A DNA stretch of 64,000 nucleotides from Bacillus mesophilus (GCF_011008845.1 NZ_JAAIWM010000001.1:620001-684000), one strand, 5' to 3'. Shown: positions 28,092 to 37,727, counted from the first letter of the stretch. Program-made: numbers and translations. Notes: a model not told the origin generated them from the sequence alone.

Positions 28092-30059
28092 ATGGAAAAG
28101 CCCAAAATTAATATCTTAATGGTAGATGACAGGAAAGAAAATTTACAAGCTCTAGAGGCAGTACTAGATTCTCCTGATTATCAATTAATTAAGGCAACTA
28201 GCGGTGAAGAAGCACTAAAGTGGATACTAAAAAAAGATTTTGCTGTCATTTTACTAGATGTACAAATGCCAGGAATAGACGGATTCGAAACAGCAAGACT
28301 TATTAGAGCTAGGAAAAAATCAATGGAAATTCCTATAATCTTTATTACCGCTCTTACAAAAACACAAGACTACGTATTAAATGGATATTCTTCGGGAGCT
28401 ATTGATTTTTTGTTTAAGCCCTTTAACCCCTTTATATTAAAAAGTAAAGTAGAAGGCTTTGTGAATATATACTTATCTCAAAAAGAGCTCCAATTAAAAA
28501 ACGAAGTGATCCTAAAGCATTCACTGGAACTAGATCAAGCTTATTCACATCTACAAAAAAGTGAAGCAATTTCTAGAGCCATTGGTGAAACCTCAATTGA
28601 TGCAATTTTTACACTAAATGAGGATGGACGTATACTTACTTCGAATCCAGCCGCCATTAGTATATTTGGTTATCAACAGGAGGAATTCAATCATATAGCT
28701 GATGTGATTCCACTATTCTCTGAAAAGCCATTTCATCCATACATTGAGGATAAAAGTTTTGAAGAAGAAGCAAAAAGGCAGGACGGAGCCCTCTTCCCTG
28801 TTGAGATTACATTAAGTAACGCCATCATTGATCAAGACACGATTTATGTTTGTTCAATCCGAGACATTACAGAAAGAAAGAATCACTTCAAGCAACTTGA
28901 AAGATTAGTGCAGCAAAGAACGGAAGAACTGATCATTAGCAACAATCATTTACAAACTGAGATTGATGAGAAACTTCAAATGGTTCAGGTGACGAAAGAA
29001 AGTGAAGCTAAATACAGACATCTTGTCGAAGATTCACCTCTAGCCATTTTCGTGTTGGAAGCCAACAATGAGTATTTTTCATTTATAAATAATACAGGAG
29101 TTAAACTACTAGGTGGACAAAGTACAATGGACGTCCTTTCAAAAAAAATATCGTCCTTTTTCCCTCTTGAGCAATACGTTACGATGACTAGTAGAATACA
29201 AGATAGTTATGATGGCCAAAAACAAATTGGTATAGAAGAGAAATTTATTCAACTTGATGGCGGAGTCATTAATGTAGAAGTCACCATTATCCCCTTTACA
29301 TATATGGGTAAACCCGCTGTCCATATTGTAGCGAATGACATAACAACATTTAAGAGAACCCAAGAGTTTTTAGGTCAATCTGAAAAACTAGCAGTGGTTG
29401 GAGAATTAGCAGCTGGAATTGCACACGAAATTCGTAACCCTCTCACAAGTTTAAGAGGCTTCACTCAGTTAATTGAGTTCGATCAAGGAGTTAAACATCA
29501 ATACCTCTCTATCATGCTAACTGAAATTGATCGTATAAATACCATCGTCAGTGAACTTCTTCTTTTAGCAAAACCCAATGACGAGGACTTTAATCCGGTT
29601 AATATGAATGAATTACTGAAAACAGTCGTTGTTCTTATGAATGCTCAAGCAACATTCCATAATATTGAGATCAATTTACATACTAAAGATCCTGAACCTG
29701 TTATTATTATTGGACTTGAGAATAAATTAAAACAAATCTTTATTAATTTTATAAAAAACTCAATTGAAGCAATGCCACATGGTGGCAAAATAACGATTAG
29801 AACTGTTAAAGAAGAAGGAAACTTCTTAATAGAAATCGAAGATCAGGGCTGCGGGATCCCTCCTGAATCTTTAGCTAAGATTGGAAAGCCCTTCTTTACC
29901 ACTAAGGAAAAGGGAACAGGGCTTGGCTTCATGATTTGTAATAGTATTATTGAAAGTCATAAAGGAAAATTGGGGATTACTAGTCAGGTTGATGTAGGTA
30001 CAACCATCACCTTAAGTTTCCCTTATGATTTTCAGGAGAAAACTCTTCTTTCCATTTGA
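28092..30059 (+). CDS. Response regulator-PAS-PAS-histidine kinase fusion
   Basis: 655 residues. An N-terminal receiver (about 5-125; VDDRKENLQAL, phospho-Asp in ILLDVQMPGIDG) is followed by two PAS domains (about 160-285 and 310-430), HisKA with the phospho-histidine in GELAAGIAHEIRNPLTSLRGF, and HATPase (GTGLGFMICNSI). No membrane segments. The HisKA is of the Kin/sporulation-kinase type. It lies 27 bases after the CheR gene with GGGGGAGG upstream, so it probably takes the signal from the hybrid kinase. No output DNA-binding domain is encoded here. Confidence 0.88.
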   Translation: MEKPKINILMVDDRKENLQALEAVLDSPDYQLIKATSGEEALKWILKKDFAVILLDVQMPGIDGFETARLIRARKKSMEIPIIFITALTKTQDYVLNGYSSGAIDFLFKPFNPFILKSKVEGFVNIYLSQKELQLKNEVILKHSLELDQAYSHLQKSEAISRAIGETSIDAIFTLNEDGRILTSNPAAISIFGYQQEEFNHIADVIPLFSEKPFHPYIEDKSFEEEAKRQDGALFPVEITLSNAIIDQDTIYVCSIRDITERKNHFKQLERLVQQRTEELIISNNHLQTEIDEKLQMVQVTKESEAKYRHLVEDSPLAIFVLEANNEYFSFINNTGVKLLGGQSTMDVLSKKISSFFPLEQYVTMTSRIQDSYDGQKQIGIEEKFIQLDGGVINVEVTIIPFTYMGKPAVHIVANDITTFKRTQEFLGQSEKLAVVGELAAGIAHEIRNPLTSLRGFTQLIEFDQGVKHQYLSIMLTEIDRINTIVSELLLLAKPNDEDFNPVNMNELLKTVVVLMNAQATFHNIEINLHTKDPEPVIIIGLENKLKQIFINFIKNSIEAMPHGGKITIRTVKEEGNFLIEIEDQGCGIPPESLAKIGKPFFTTKEKGTGLGFMICNSIIESHKGKLGITSQVDVGTTITLSFPYDFQEKTLLSI

Positions 30060-30071
30060 CTTTAACTTGTA

Positions 30072-30113
30072 AAAACAAAAGCGACTCAACTTTTAGTTGG
30101 TCGCTTTTGTTTT
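30072..30113. terminator. Bidirectional terminator after the kinase triad
   Basis: Stem AAAACAAAAGCGAC.CAAC / GTTGGTCGCTTTTGTTTT between convergent genes. Confidence 0.85.
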
Positions 30114-30148
30114 AGTAGTAATTGTAATTTCCTTTATTATATATCAAG

Positions 30149-30910
30149 TCATTTTTCTCTTACATTAAATCTTGATTCAATGTCCTCTGACTTTAGAATA
30201 GGCTTAAAACTAGCAAATCTAGTATCGAGGGAAACTGTGAAATTAGAATAATCTAGATTCTCATAGTCTTTCTTTTTAAAGTCAGTAGATGTATACCTCA
30301 CATCTAACATAATGTGATCAAACTTTTTTGACTGCAACGTTTGCCATAAGTTGAAAAGCTTTTGGGATTCCTCTTTTATGTTAACTTCATCTTTAAATAT
30401 AACTAAAGTCAATAGGTAGGTAACATCTACCTCATTTGACTCTATAATCTCATTGAAAGAATCATGCTCTGTAAACAAGTCATGAAAGGTGTAATCAAAA
30501 CTTATTCGAGAGATTATTTTAGTTGACTCTGGAAAACTTTCTAGAATATACGGTGTAATCCATTCATTACTTTGAACATTCCACAATTCTTGCTTATAGT
30601 TATCATCTGGATTGCTTAAATCGCTAGACATCCCAACCCAAAATACTAGATGTGGTTTCTGCTCCGATTGAAGGTCAATCCTAAACGACCCCTCTTCCCC
30701 TAGCGGTTTAGAGTATTCCACATGAGTGACAACAAATTCTTCATCATATTTTTCTTCAACATATTCTAGTGCGCGATCTTTTGCTTCCCCAGTCTTGAAG
30801 TGATTAAGATCAGCAAAATAGAAGAATAACTTTAATAGAAATGCTAACAAAGGAAATCCCACTACTACGAATAAAATAAGTCCACCCGTAACAAGTATAT
30901 ATTTGTTCAA
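30149..30910 (-). CDS. Hypothetical membrane-anchored protein
   Basis: 253 residues. One long hydrophobic segment at the N terminus (about 5-32) anchors an otherwise soluble, charged domain with alternating beta and alpha character (EEKYDEEFVVTHVEYSKPLGEEGSFRIDL near the start). No cysteine-based lipobox, no catalytic motif and no family I recognise. It has its own spacing from neighbours and shares a terminator with the kinase triad. Confidence 0.7.
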   Translation of the reverse strand: MNKYILVTGGLILFVVVGFPLLAFLLKLFFYFADLNHFKTGEAKDRALEYVEEKYDEEFVVTHVEYSKPLGEEGSFRIDLQSEQKPHLVFWVGMSSDLSNPDDNYKQELWNVQSNEWITPYILESFPESTKIISRISFDYTFHDLFTEHDSFNEIIESNEVDVTYLLTLVIFKDEVNIKEESQKLFNLWQTLQSKKFDHIMLDVRYTSTDFKKKDYENLDYSNFTVSLDTRFASFKPILKSEDIESRFNVREK

Positions 30911-31032
30911 CTACATACTCCCCCATACAATCCCGAAATCTTTTTCACTTGTATATTAAGACAAATTGACAATCATCTCTACATCAGACGAAAAAAAAGA
31001 TCAGATTGTTTCATCACTGTATTCTAGAATTA

Positions 31033-31072
31033 CTTAAAAAAATAGCAAATAACCTCTGAAGGTCATTCGCTA
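31033..31072 (-). terminator. Terminator of the TraB-family gene
   Basis: On the minus strand AGCGAATGACCTTCAG pairs with GAGGTTATTTGCT and is followed by seven T's. Confidence 0.8.
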
Positions 31073-31097
31073 TCAGTAGTCTACCACAATCAAGAAT

Positions 31098-32270
31098 CTA
31101 TATATTTTCGAAAAATACCCTTACGATATCTGCTCCACCTATAATTGTTCCTAATGTACTTCCCAGATTAGTAAGGATCACAATAAGCAAGACACGTGAA
31201 ACCTTATTTCGCCAAAATCCTTTTACCGTATACACATCCTCTGACAGCTGTATAAAGTCATTCACATTCGGTCTTTTGAAATAAACGTGAACGATTCCGG
31301 AAAACCAGCCTGCTGCCATCAAGGGATTTAGAGAGCTTATTGGAGCAATAAAAAAGGCAGTGATTACAGCAAGTGGATGAGCAAATGCAATCGCTGCTCC
31401 TAAAGCAGCAAATGACCCATTCCATAAGATCCAGCTAATGGTTTGCTGCAATCCTGCAGATGGATTTTCAAGCAATGTATAACCAATTAGACCTAGAATC
31501 AAGGCGGGAATTAACCACCCTATAATTTTCGATTTATTCTTCTTAACTGGAACCTTATTTAACTCTTTTAAATCATGATCTTTTTTAATTTCTTCTTTAA
31601 TTCCAGGGACATGAGCAGCCCCAACGACTGCCACAACCTTATCACCAGGAGCTTCCTTTATCTTCTGCGCCAAGTATTGGTCACGCTCATCAATTAATGT
31701 CTTCTTTAAATCAGGAAAGGTTTGAGAAAACTCCTGCAACATAGAATCTAGCATATCCTCTGACTTTATTTTCTCTAACTCTTCTTCTGATATATCTTCT
31801 TTGTTAAAGATACTACCAATAATCACCATCATCAGTTTAGATTTACCCCACAGCCCTAAGCCGTTCCAGATTCTCGAAAACGTAATCTGAATATTACGAT
31901 CCGCTAATACAAGCTTCGCATCAATTTCCTTCGCTGACTCAATACCTTGCATCATTTCCTGACCAGGCTTAATACCAAATTGTTTGGCTAATCTTTTTTG
32001 GAAAGACGAAATGACAAGATTCATTAAAAGTAAGGAAGCTTTTTTCTTCTTTATCACTTCAAAAATATCCATTTCTTTCCACTTGTTATCATCCGTTAAG
32101 GATTGATATCTCTGTTGATCCAGTTCAATACAAACTGTATCTGGTCTTTCACTTTCGATAACTCGCTTTACTTCCTCGGCACTTTGTTTCGAGACATGAG
32201 CTGTACCAACTAGAATGATTTCTTTATCGTTGACAGTTAATCTTGTTATATGATCCATAAATTTTAGCAC
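31098..32270 (-). CDS. TraB/PrgY-family membrane protein
   Basis: 390 residues. The N-terminal TraB domain has ILVGTAHVSKQS (about 19-30), CIELDQQRY (about 47-55) and AVVGAAHVPGI (about 215-225). The C-terminal third has about four membrane helices. PrgY relatives reduce peptide-pheromone activity in enterococci, and the fold is related to gumN-type (Tiki) proteases, but the function in Bacillus is unknown. The start is uncertain: a GTG at 32270 lies only three bases after AAAGGA, while an ATG at 32258 lies 15 bases away from it. Confidence 0.85.
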   Translation of the reverse strand: MLKFMDHITRLTVNDKEIILVGTAHVSKQSAEEVKRVIESERPDTVCIELDQQRYQSLTDDNKWKEMDIFEVIKKKKASLLLMNLVISSFQKRLAKQFGIKPGQEMMQGIESAKEIDAKLVLADRNIQITFSRIWNGLGLWGKSKLMMVIIGSIFNKEDISEEELEKIKSEDMLDSMLQEFSQTFPDLKKTLIDERDQYLAQKIKEAPGDKVVAVVGAAHVPGIKEEIKKDHDLKELNKVPVKKNKSKIIGWLIPALILGLIGYTLLENPSAGLQQTISWILWNGSFAALGAAIAFAHPLAVITAFFIAPISSLNPLMAAGWFSGIVHVYFKRPNVNDFIQLSEDVYTVKGFWRNKVSRVLLIVILTNLGSTLGTIIGGADIVRVFFENI

Positions 32271-32353
32271 TCTTCCTTTAGGTCAATTTGCTACTTGTGA
32301 ATTAAGTTTACCATTTTTACTCAAATCTTTTAAGAAAATCCTGGATAAAAAAT

Positions 32354-32520
32354 AAAAAGCGCAAGCGCCCTGTTTAGCCCCGACAAGCAAATGTTCCTTT
32401 AAGAGAAAAAGGGTGATTTTTCCCTTTTACTCTTAAAGGGTTATTTGACCTAGAGGGGCTGGGCGCTGGAGCTGGATTACTACAAAATTTCGTTTAAGGA
32501 TAACACTAAAATTTATATAC
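32354..32520. repeat. bcr-like structured repeat, copy B
   Basis: Arms AGCGCCC / GGGCGCT, AGCCCC / GGGGCT and the long CAAATGTTCCTTTAAGAG / CTCTTAAAGGGTTATTTG stem. The tail TTACTACAAAATTTCG to CTAAAATTTATATACTTTCT is also shared with copy D, so the full element is nearer 190 bases. Confidence 0.85.
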
Positions 32521-32532
32521 TTTCTCATTTTT

Positions 32533-32562
32533 AAAAAAATAGTAGGTTTTCCCCTACTATTT
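32533..32562 (-). terminator. Terminator overlapping the TetR gene stop codon
   Basis: Stem AAATAGTAGG / CCTACTATTT with a T run on the minus strand; the stem includes the TAG stop codon at 32557-32559, as at pbpF. Confidence 0.8.
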
Positions 32563-33411
32563 TAATGATGATTGATGTAACACTTTATTAAAATACCTCC
32601 TTAATAAGTATGAAACCCATTTACAATGAGCGTGATTTCGAATGTTTTCTAATAAGCCTTTTACTATTGCACGATTAAAAGTGGAATGAGTTAGATGCTC
32701 ATTAAGTAGGATTAATGATTCTTTCTCAATTGACTCTTCCATTTCCCCAATCGTTTGTGATACTAACTCAACTATTTGCTCCTTCGTGATCTCTTGAGGA
32801 TTCGGCTGACACATCATCTGTATCATTTCTTCTGAAATAAAGGGGACTGTCGTGTGTGTAGCTAATAGGGAGGTTTTCTCTACAAGCGAGTTAGATAGAA
32901 CATTAAAGTCAAAGGGTATGTTATGAAACAAAAACAATTCCGTATACATTCTCATAAATCCTTTTATACAGTACATCAAGTCATACTTTATGGAGCTAAT
33001 CTCTTCTCCATACAACCGCTCTAACATGTTTGAAATAGTCGTCTCAGTTAAGGAGTCATAGTAGCGAATCTTCAATAAAAATTTTTCGTTGAAAGAATGT
33101 CCTTGTTCTTTAATAAGCATTTTCGCAAAGTCAGAATGGACATGAAGTGAACGAAATGATTCATAATAAAATTTATATAAAAGCTCTTCTGTTTTAGCCT
33201 CTTTGACTACGTAGTCAACATCTGAAGTCATTTGCATCATAAAGTGATCGACCAATGCCAAAATCAACTCATCTTTTGATTTAAAGGATAAATAAAAAGC
33301 TCCTTTCGAAATGCCACATTGCTCAGTAATTTGTTGGACTGAGGTAGCTTCTATTCCCTGCTTTGCAAACAGTTCTAATGCTTGCTCCATAATTAGTTGT
33401 TTTTTCACCAT
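32557..33411 (-). CDS. TetR-family transcriptional repressor
   Basis: 284 residues. The N-terminal helix-turn-helix ELFAKQGIEATSVQQITEQCGISKGAFYLSFKSKDEL (about 13-49) is typical TetR. The C-terminal ligand domain is long and helical, without a recognised ligand signature. It is divergent from the RND efflux gene with about 100 bases between the starts. That gap contains overlapping inverted repeats, so it most likely represses the pump and itself. Confidence 0.9.
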   Translation of the reverse strand: MVKKQLIMEQALELFAKQGIEATSVQQITEQCGISKGAFYLSFKSKDELILALVDHFMMQMTSDVDYVVKEAKTEELLYKFYYESFRSLHVHSDFAKMLIKEQGHSFNEKFLLKIRYYDSLTETTISNMLERLYGEEISSIKYDLMYCIKGFMRMYTELFLFHNIPFDFNVLSNSLVEKTSLLATHTTVPFISEEMIQMMCQPNPQEITKEQIVELVSQTIGEMEESIEKESLILLNEHLTHSTFNRAIVKGLLENIRNHAHCKWVSYLLRRYFNKVLHQSSLK

Positions 33412-33429
33412 TTATCATATCGCTCCTAT

Positions 33430-33470
33430 GTCATTTAATTGACAAATGACCAATTAGTCATTAGTATAAG
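33430..33470. promoter_or_regulatory. Divergent operator/promoter region of TetR and RND genes
   Basis: Two overlapping inverted repeats: GTCA-N6-TGAC (about 33430-33443) and AATGAC-N6-GTCATT (33445-33462). TTGACA (33439-33444) with AGTATA 18 bases downstream (33463-33468) forms a plus-strand promoter, and the second repeat sits between these hexamers. This is the expected placement for repression. Confidence 0.65.
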
Positions 33471-33509
33471 TAATTGAGCTTAAGAAGTCAATTAAGGGTG
33501 GGTGTATAC

Positions 33510-36500
33510 GTGAAAGGCTTAGTTAATTTTGTTATAAAAAATAAACTTGCTGTCTGGTTACTAACAATTATTATTACCGTATCTGGAATCTATTCCGGTA
33601 CAAAAATGAACATGGAGACAATTCCTAATATATCAATTCCATACTTAATGGTTATGGATGTATATCCTGGTGCTACTCCTGAGCAAGTAATGGAAGATGT
33701 TTCAATTCCATTAGAAAAAGCAATTGAAGGTCTTGAAGATGTAAAAGCTGTCTATTCAAACTCTTATTCTAACATTTCTAGCATTCAAGTGGAATACGAG
33801 TACGGTATTGATATGGATGAGGCAAAGCGTTCATTAGAGTCTGCATTGGATTCAGTTACTTTACCAGAAGAAGCACAAGAGCCTAGCATTACGGCAATCA
33901 GTTTAAACATGATGCCGGTTGTGGCTTTAAGTATTAGTAGTGAAACCGAAAGCATCGTTCAACTAACAAATAAAGTTGAGGATACAATCCTTCCGGAAAT
34001 AGAAAAAATTGATGGAGTTGCATCCGCAACTATTACCGGACAGCATATTGAAGAAGTAGAGCTTACTTATGACGAAGTAAAAATGGCCGAGCTTGGCTTA
34101 ACGGAAGACAAAGTAAAAGAAATGATTCAAGCAAGCGACCTTGCTGTTTCGCTCGGTCTATACGAATTTGAAGAAGGTGAACAGGCTGTTTCAGTAGATG
34201 GAAAATTCATGACAGCTGATGAACTTAAGGAAATGCTTATTCCTGTTACCCCTACTGAAGCGAGTCCTTCTCCATTCGTAAAGCTTAGTGACATCGCAAC
34301 TATTGAAGTAGTTGGGAAAGTACAATCAGTATCACGTACTAACGGACAGGAAGCAATTGCCATCCAAATTGTGAAAGGTCAACAAGAAAATACGGTTACT
34401 GTAGTAAATGCTGTAAAAGATTTAATTGAGAGTTTTGAAAGTGAAATCGATGGTCTTGTTATTGATGTAACACTCGACCAAGGTGAACCTATTCAAAAAT
34501 CTGTAACAACGATGATTGAAAAAGCATTATTTGGTGGTTTGATCGCCATACTAATCATTTTGTTATTTTTACGTGATTTAAAATCAACTATTATTTCAAT
34601 TGTTTCTATTCCAGTATCCATTTTTATGGCCTTACTTTTACTAAACTGGATGGAAATTACACTTAACATTATGACCTTGGGTGCAATTACCGTTGCCATT
34701 GGCCGTGTAATTGATGACTCCATTGTTGTTGTAGAAAATATTTATCGTCGACTACATTTAAAAGAAGAAAAATTAACAGGGCGAGCGTTAATCCGTGAAG
34801 CTACAATTGAAATGTTCAAACCTATCTTATCATCAACCTTAGTAACAGTGGCAGTTTTCGCACCACTCATTTTTGTAGGTGGTATGGTCGGTGAACTATT
34901 TATGCCATTTGCACTAACAATGACATTTGCTCTTGCTGCTTCATTACTTGTTGCGATTACGATTGTACCTGCTCTATCTCATTTCTTATTTAGAAAGAAA
35001 TTATATAGTGAAAAGACAGAAAGTAGCCATAAAGAGACAGGGAAATTATCACAGTGGTACAAAGAAATCCTTCGCTGGACATTAAACCATAAAATCATTA
35101 CATCAGTAGTTTCCATTGCTCTACTTGTAGGGAGCTTGGCACTAACACCGTTAATTGGTTTTAGCTTTATGGGTAGTGAAGAAGATAAAGTTATGTACTT
35201 AACGTATACTCCTTCAGCAGGTGAGTTAGAGGAAGATACGTTAGCAAATGTACAAATGGTTGAAGAAGAAATGCTTAAACACGAAGATATTGATATTGTT
35301 CAGATTTCAATAACAGAAGAAGGCGATACTCAGTCAGTTATGATGGGCGGAGGAGCCGGTGGTGGTGCTTTAATGTACCTAATCTTTGACCCGGAAACAG
35401 AGAATTTCTCAGAAAAACGAACTGAAATTGAAGAGTATGTTTTCAGTATGGATCAAACCGGAGAATGGAAGAGTCAAAACTTCGCCGCTGGTGGTGGAAT
35501 GTCAACCAATGAAGTTAGCTATACATTCTACGGTGAAAATCTAGATGATTTAAATGAATCTGTAAAATTGGTTGAAGAGGTAATGAGTGAAAATGAAGGA
35601 TTAAAAGATGTCTCTTCAAGTATAGAAGATGCTTATGTTGAGTATACCTTCAAGGTAGAACAAGATGAGTTATTACAATATGGATTAACAACAGGTCAGA
35701 TTGTGATGATGTTAATGCCTAATCGTACAGAAGAAATGTTAACTACAGTTGAAAAAGATGGTGACACTTTAGAAGTGTTGGTTCAGCATGAAGAAGCTGA
35801 ACAGCCAGATTCAATTGAAGATATACTAGACAAACAAATCCCGACAGCACTTGGAACGACGCTTCCACTTTCTGACCTAGTTACAGTGGAAGAAGGAACA
35901 ACATTAAACACACTTGCACGAAGCAAAGGTGAATACCATGCTAGTGTATCAGGAACCATTATTGAAGAAGATATTTCTAAAGCAACTACTGAAATAGATC
36001 GTGAGCTAAATGAGATTGATCTCCCTCAAGGTGTAACAATGGAAGTAGCTGGAGTTGCTGCAGATATGAATGAAACTTTCACACAGCTTGGTCTGGCAAT
36101 GCTTGCAGCGATTGCGATTGTATACTTTATCTTGGTTGTAACATTTGGTGAAGGTCTGGCGCCATTTGCCATTCTATTCTCCTTACCGTTTGCTGTCATT
36201 GGTTCATTTGTTGGATTATTAATTGCCGGTGAAACCATTTCTGTTTCCGTTATGATGGGGCTCTTAATGTTAATCGGTATTGTCGTCACAAACGCCATTG
36301 TATTAGTAGACCGGATTATTCATATGGAACGTGAAGGAATGACCTTACGAGATGCAATACTAGAAGCTGGTGCTACTCGTTTACGTCCAATACTAATGAC
36401 AGCCATTGCAACCATTGGTGCATTAGTTCCTTTAGCAGTTGGTTCAGGCGGAGGCGGTTTAATTTCGAAGGGTCTTGGTATTTCCGTAATTGGTGGTTTA

Positions 36501-36599
36501 ACAAGCTCTACATTATTAACACTGATTATTGTTCCAATTGTATATGAAGTATTATCTAAGCTGTTTAAAAAGAATCGTAAAGAAGTAATAGAAAACTAA
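33510..36599 (+). CDS. RND-family efflux transporter (SwrC/YerP-like)
   Basis: 1029 residues from the chosen start. Topology is the RND pattern: helix 1 near the N terminus, a large outer loop, helices 2-6 with GAITVAIGRVIDDSIVVVENIYRR holding the proton-relay aspartates (helix 4), then the same arrangement repeated. In B. subtilis SwrC exports surfactin and confers resistance. No periplasmic adaptor or outer-membrane gene is present, as expected for a Gram-positive. A GTG at 33510 has AAGGGTGGG upstream and is the likely start; the frame can be read back to a TTG at 33474, but that lies at the promoter. Substrate unknown. Confidence 0.9.
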   Translation: MKGLVNFVIKNKLAVWLLTIIITVSGIYSGTKMNMETIPNISIPYLMVMDVYPGATPEQVMEDVSIPLEKAIEGLEDVKAVYSNSYSNISSIQVEYEYGIDMDEAKRSLESALDSVTLPEEAQEPSITAISLNMMPVVALSISSETESIVQLTNKVEDTILPEIEKIDGVASATITGQHIEEVELTYDEVKMAELGLTEDKVKEMIQASDLAVSLGLYEFEEGEQAVSVDGKFMTADELKEMLIPVTPTEASPSPFVKLSDIATIEVVGKVQSVSRTNGQEAIAIQIVKGQQENTVTVVNAVKDLIESFESEIDGLVIDVTLDQGEPIQKSVTTMIEKALFGGLIAILIILLFLRDLKSTIISIVSIPVSIFMALLLLNWMEITLNIMTLGAITVAIGRVIDDSIVVVENIYRRLHLKEEKLTGRALIREATIEMFKPILSSTLVTVAVFAPLIFVGGMVGELFMPFALTMTFALAASLLVAITIVPALSHFLFRKKLYSEKTESSHKETGKLSQWYKEILRWTLNHKIITSVVSIALLVGSLALTPLIGFSFMGSEEDKVMYLTYTPSAGELEEDTLANVQMVEEEMLKHEDIDIVQISITEEGDTQSVMMGGGAGGGALMYLIFDPETENFSEKRTEIEEYVFSMDQTGEWKSQNFAAGGGMSTNEVSYTFYGENLDDLNESVKLVEEVMSENEGLKDVSSSIEDAYVEYTFKVEQDELLQYGLTTGQIVMMLMPNRTEEMLTTVEKDGDTLEVLVQHEEAEQPDSIEDILDKQIPTALGTTLPLSDLVTVEEGTTLNTLARSKGEYHASVSGTIIEEDISKATTEIDRELNEIDLPQGVTMEVAGVAADMNETFTQLGLAMLAAIAIVYFILVVTFGEGLAPFAILFSLPFAVIGSFVGLLIAGETISVSVMMGLLMLIGIVVTNAIVLVDRIIHMEREGMTLRDAILEAGATRLRPILMTAIATIGALVPLAVGSGGGGLISKGLGISVIGGLTSSTLLTLIIVPIVYEVLSKLFKKNRKEVIEN

Positions 36600-36602
36600 T
36601 AT

Positions 36603-36642
36603 AAAGCCCTTGAAGATGCTGTTTGCCTTCAAGGGCTTTATC
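36603..36642 (+). terminator. Terminator of the RND gene
   Basis: Stem AAAGCCCTTGAAG / CTTCAAGGGCTTT directly after the stop codon. Confidence 0.8.
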
Positions 36643-36664
36643 TATAATTTAGCTGCAAATAAAG

Positions 36665-36700
36665 AGGTCGAGAGTCTTTAAAAGACTCTCGACCTTTTTT
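36665..36700. terminator. Second terminator, between convergent genes
   Basis: Perfect 15-base stem AGGTCGAGAGTCTTT / AAAGACTCTCGACCT, followed by six T's on the plus strand, just before the stop of the minus-strand YczE-like gene. Confidence 0.85.
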
Positions 36701-37301
36701 AGCTCCACTTTTTTCTTAGTCTTTCTAATGGAGGGAAAAACAGCTGCACCAATGGTCCAACAGATAGAGCAATAATAATAGTTCCGATTCCAATTGGCCC
36801 CTTAAATAGTAAGGCAAGAATGAGCGCAGTTATTTCTGCAATCGTTTTAGCAACCATCAGATTCACTTTGAGTCTATGCTGTATGGCAAGCATAAAGCGA
36901 TCAATAGGAATTAACGGGTATTTTGCTTGTAGATAAATTGCGATTCCAAGTGATAGAAAGATAAGACCTAGCATTAATACAATAATTTTAAAAAGTAAAC
37001 CTGTCGGATCGAATTGATTTAAAACATACAATAGCCAAAAATCAATTAATCCCCCAACTATTAGGATCGTAAAAATTGCAAAAACATCTGGTTTCTCTTG
37101 TAATAATAAAGCATTTATAACAATTAGAATCAAACCCACGATAATTACCCAACTTCCCACTGTAAGCCCTATCGTAGTTGATAAACCAACATTTAATGCA
37201 TCCCATGGCCCAGCACCAAGATCAGATTTAATGGTTAATGTGACTCCAAATGACAAAATCAGAAGTCCTGTCAAATAAAAAGCTATTCTTATTGCATGCA
37301 T
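36699..37301 (-). CDS. YczE/YitT-like integral membrane protein
   Basis: 200 residues and five or six membrane helices. The N-terminal LILSFGVTLTIKSDLGAGPWDALNVGLS is the hallmark of YczE-type proteins, and YPLIPIDRFMLAIQ follows in the middle. In B. subtilis YczE is needed for a natural-product synthase but its mechanism is unknown. The gene is alone, with a spacer holding a palindromic repeat upstream. Confidence 0.8.
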   Translation of the reverse strand: MHAIRIAFYLTGLLILSFGVTLTIKSDLGAGPWDALNVGLSTTIGLTVGSWVIIVGLILIVINALLLQEKPDVFAIFTILIVGGLIDFWLLYVLNQFDPTGLLFKIIVLMLGLIFLSLGIAIYLQAKYPLIPIDRFMLAIQHRLKVNLMVAKTIAEITALILALLFKGPIGIGTIIIALSVGPLVQLFFPPLERLRKKWS

Positions 37302-37692
37302 TCTTGTTGCTCCTTTTTTAATTGTGTACTACTTAGCATATCACTTTATTAAAAAAGTTACTTATTTCAGCTACATTTTTTATTTGTATACTACAGTCGA
37401 GCATCCTCCTGACTCTCTCTATGTTATACCTTTTTAGCTGTATTTAACCTTGTTGTTGATTTTCGTTACAGGACACTCGCTTTCCGCAGGCGAGTCTGTG
37501 AGCCGCTTTCCCGCGCTTGCACAGGATGTGCTGACCTCTACGTTTGCCACAGGACGTGGCAGCCTTTAGTAGAGGTTCCTATACACTAGTGTCCTTCCAC
37601 TTCAATCAACAGTGCAAAAATTCAACACTAGTATTTAACAGCCCACTTTTAAGTAAATCCTAAGAAATTGTTCCATTAAATAACAATTTCAC
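37302..37692. other. Long spacer upstream of the YczE-like gene
   Basis: No coding region recognised. The central part is the palindromic repeat at 37451-37608; the rest is AT-rich and holds the likely promoter of the YczE-like gene. Confidence 0.5.
37451..37608. repeat. Structured intergenic element with GGACACT terminal inverted repeats
   Basis: The left end TTGTTGATT..GGACACT and right end AGTGTCC..AATCAACAG are imperfect inverted repeats of about 27 bases. Inside are CCTCTAC / GTAGAGG, GCCAC-N5-GTGGC and GCACA-N3-TGTGC stems. It is a longer relative of the element at 27086. No coding capacity, so it is probably mobilised in trans or is a structured RNA or DNA element (inference). Confidence 0.75.
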
Positions 37693-37721
37693 TTGAAAAT
37701 GTAAACGTTTTCATTTATACT
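37693..37721 (+). promoter_or_regulatory. Sigma-A promoter with embedded cre site
   Basis: TTGAAA (37693-37698), a 17-base spacer and TATACT (37716-37721). The spacer contains TGTAAACGTTTTCA (37700-37713), a full match to the B. subtilis cre consensus TGWAANCGNTNWCA bound by CcpA. There is no downstream plus-strand gene before the terminator at 37847. Confidence 0.7.
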
Positions 37722-37727
37722 AAAAGT

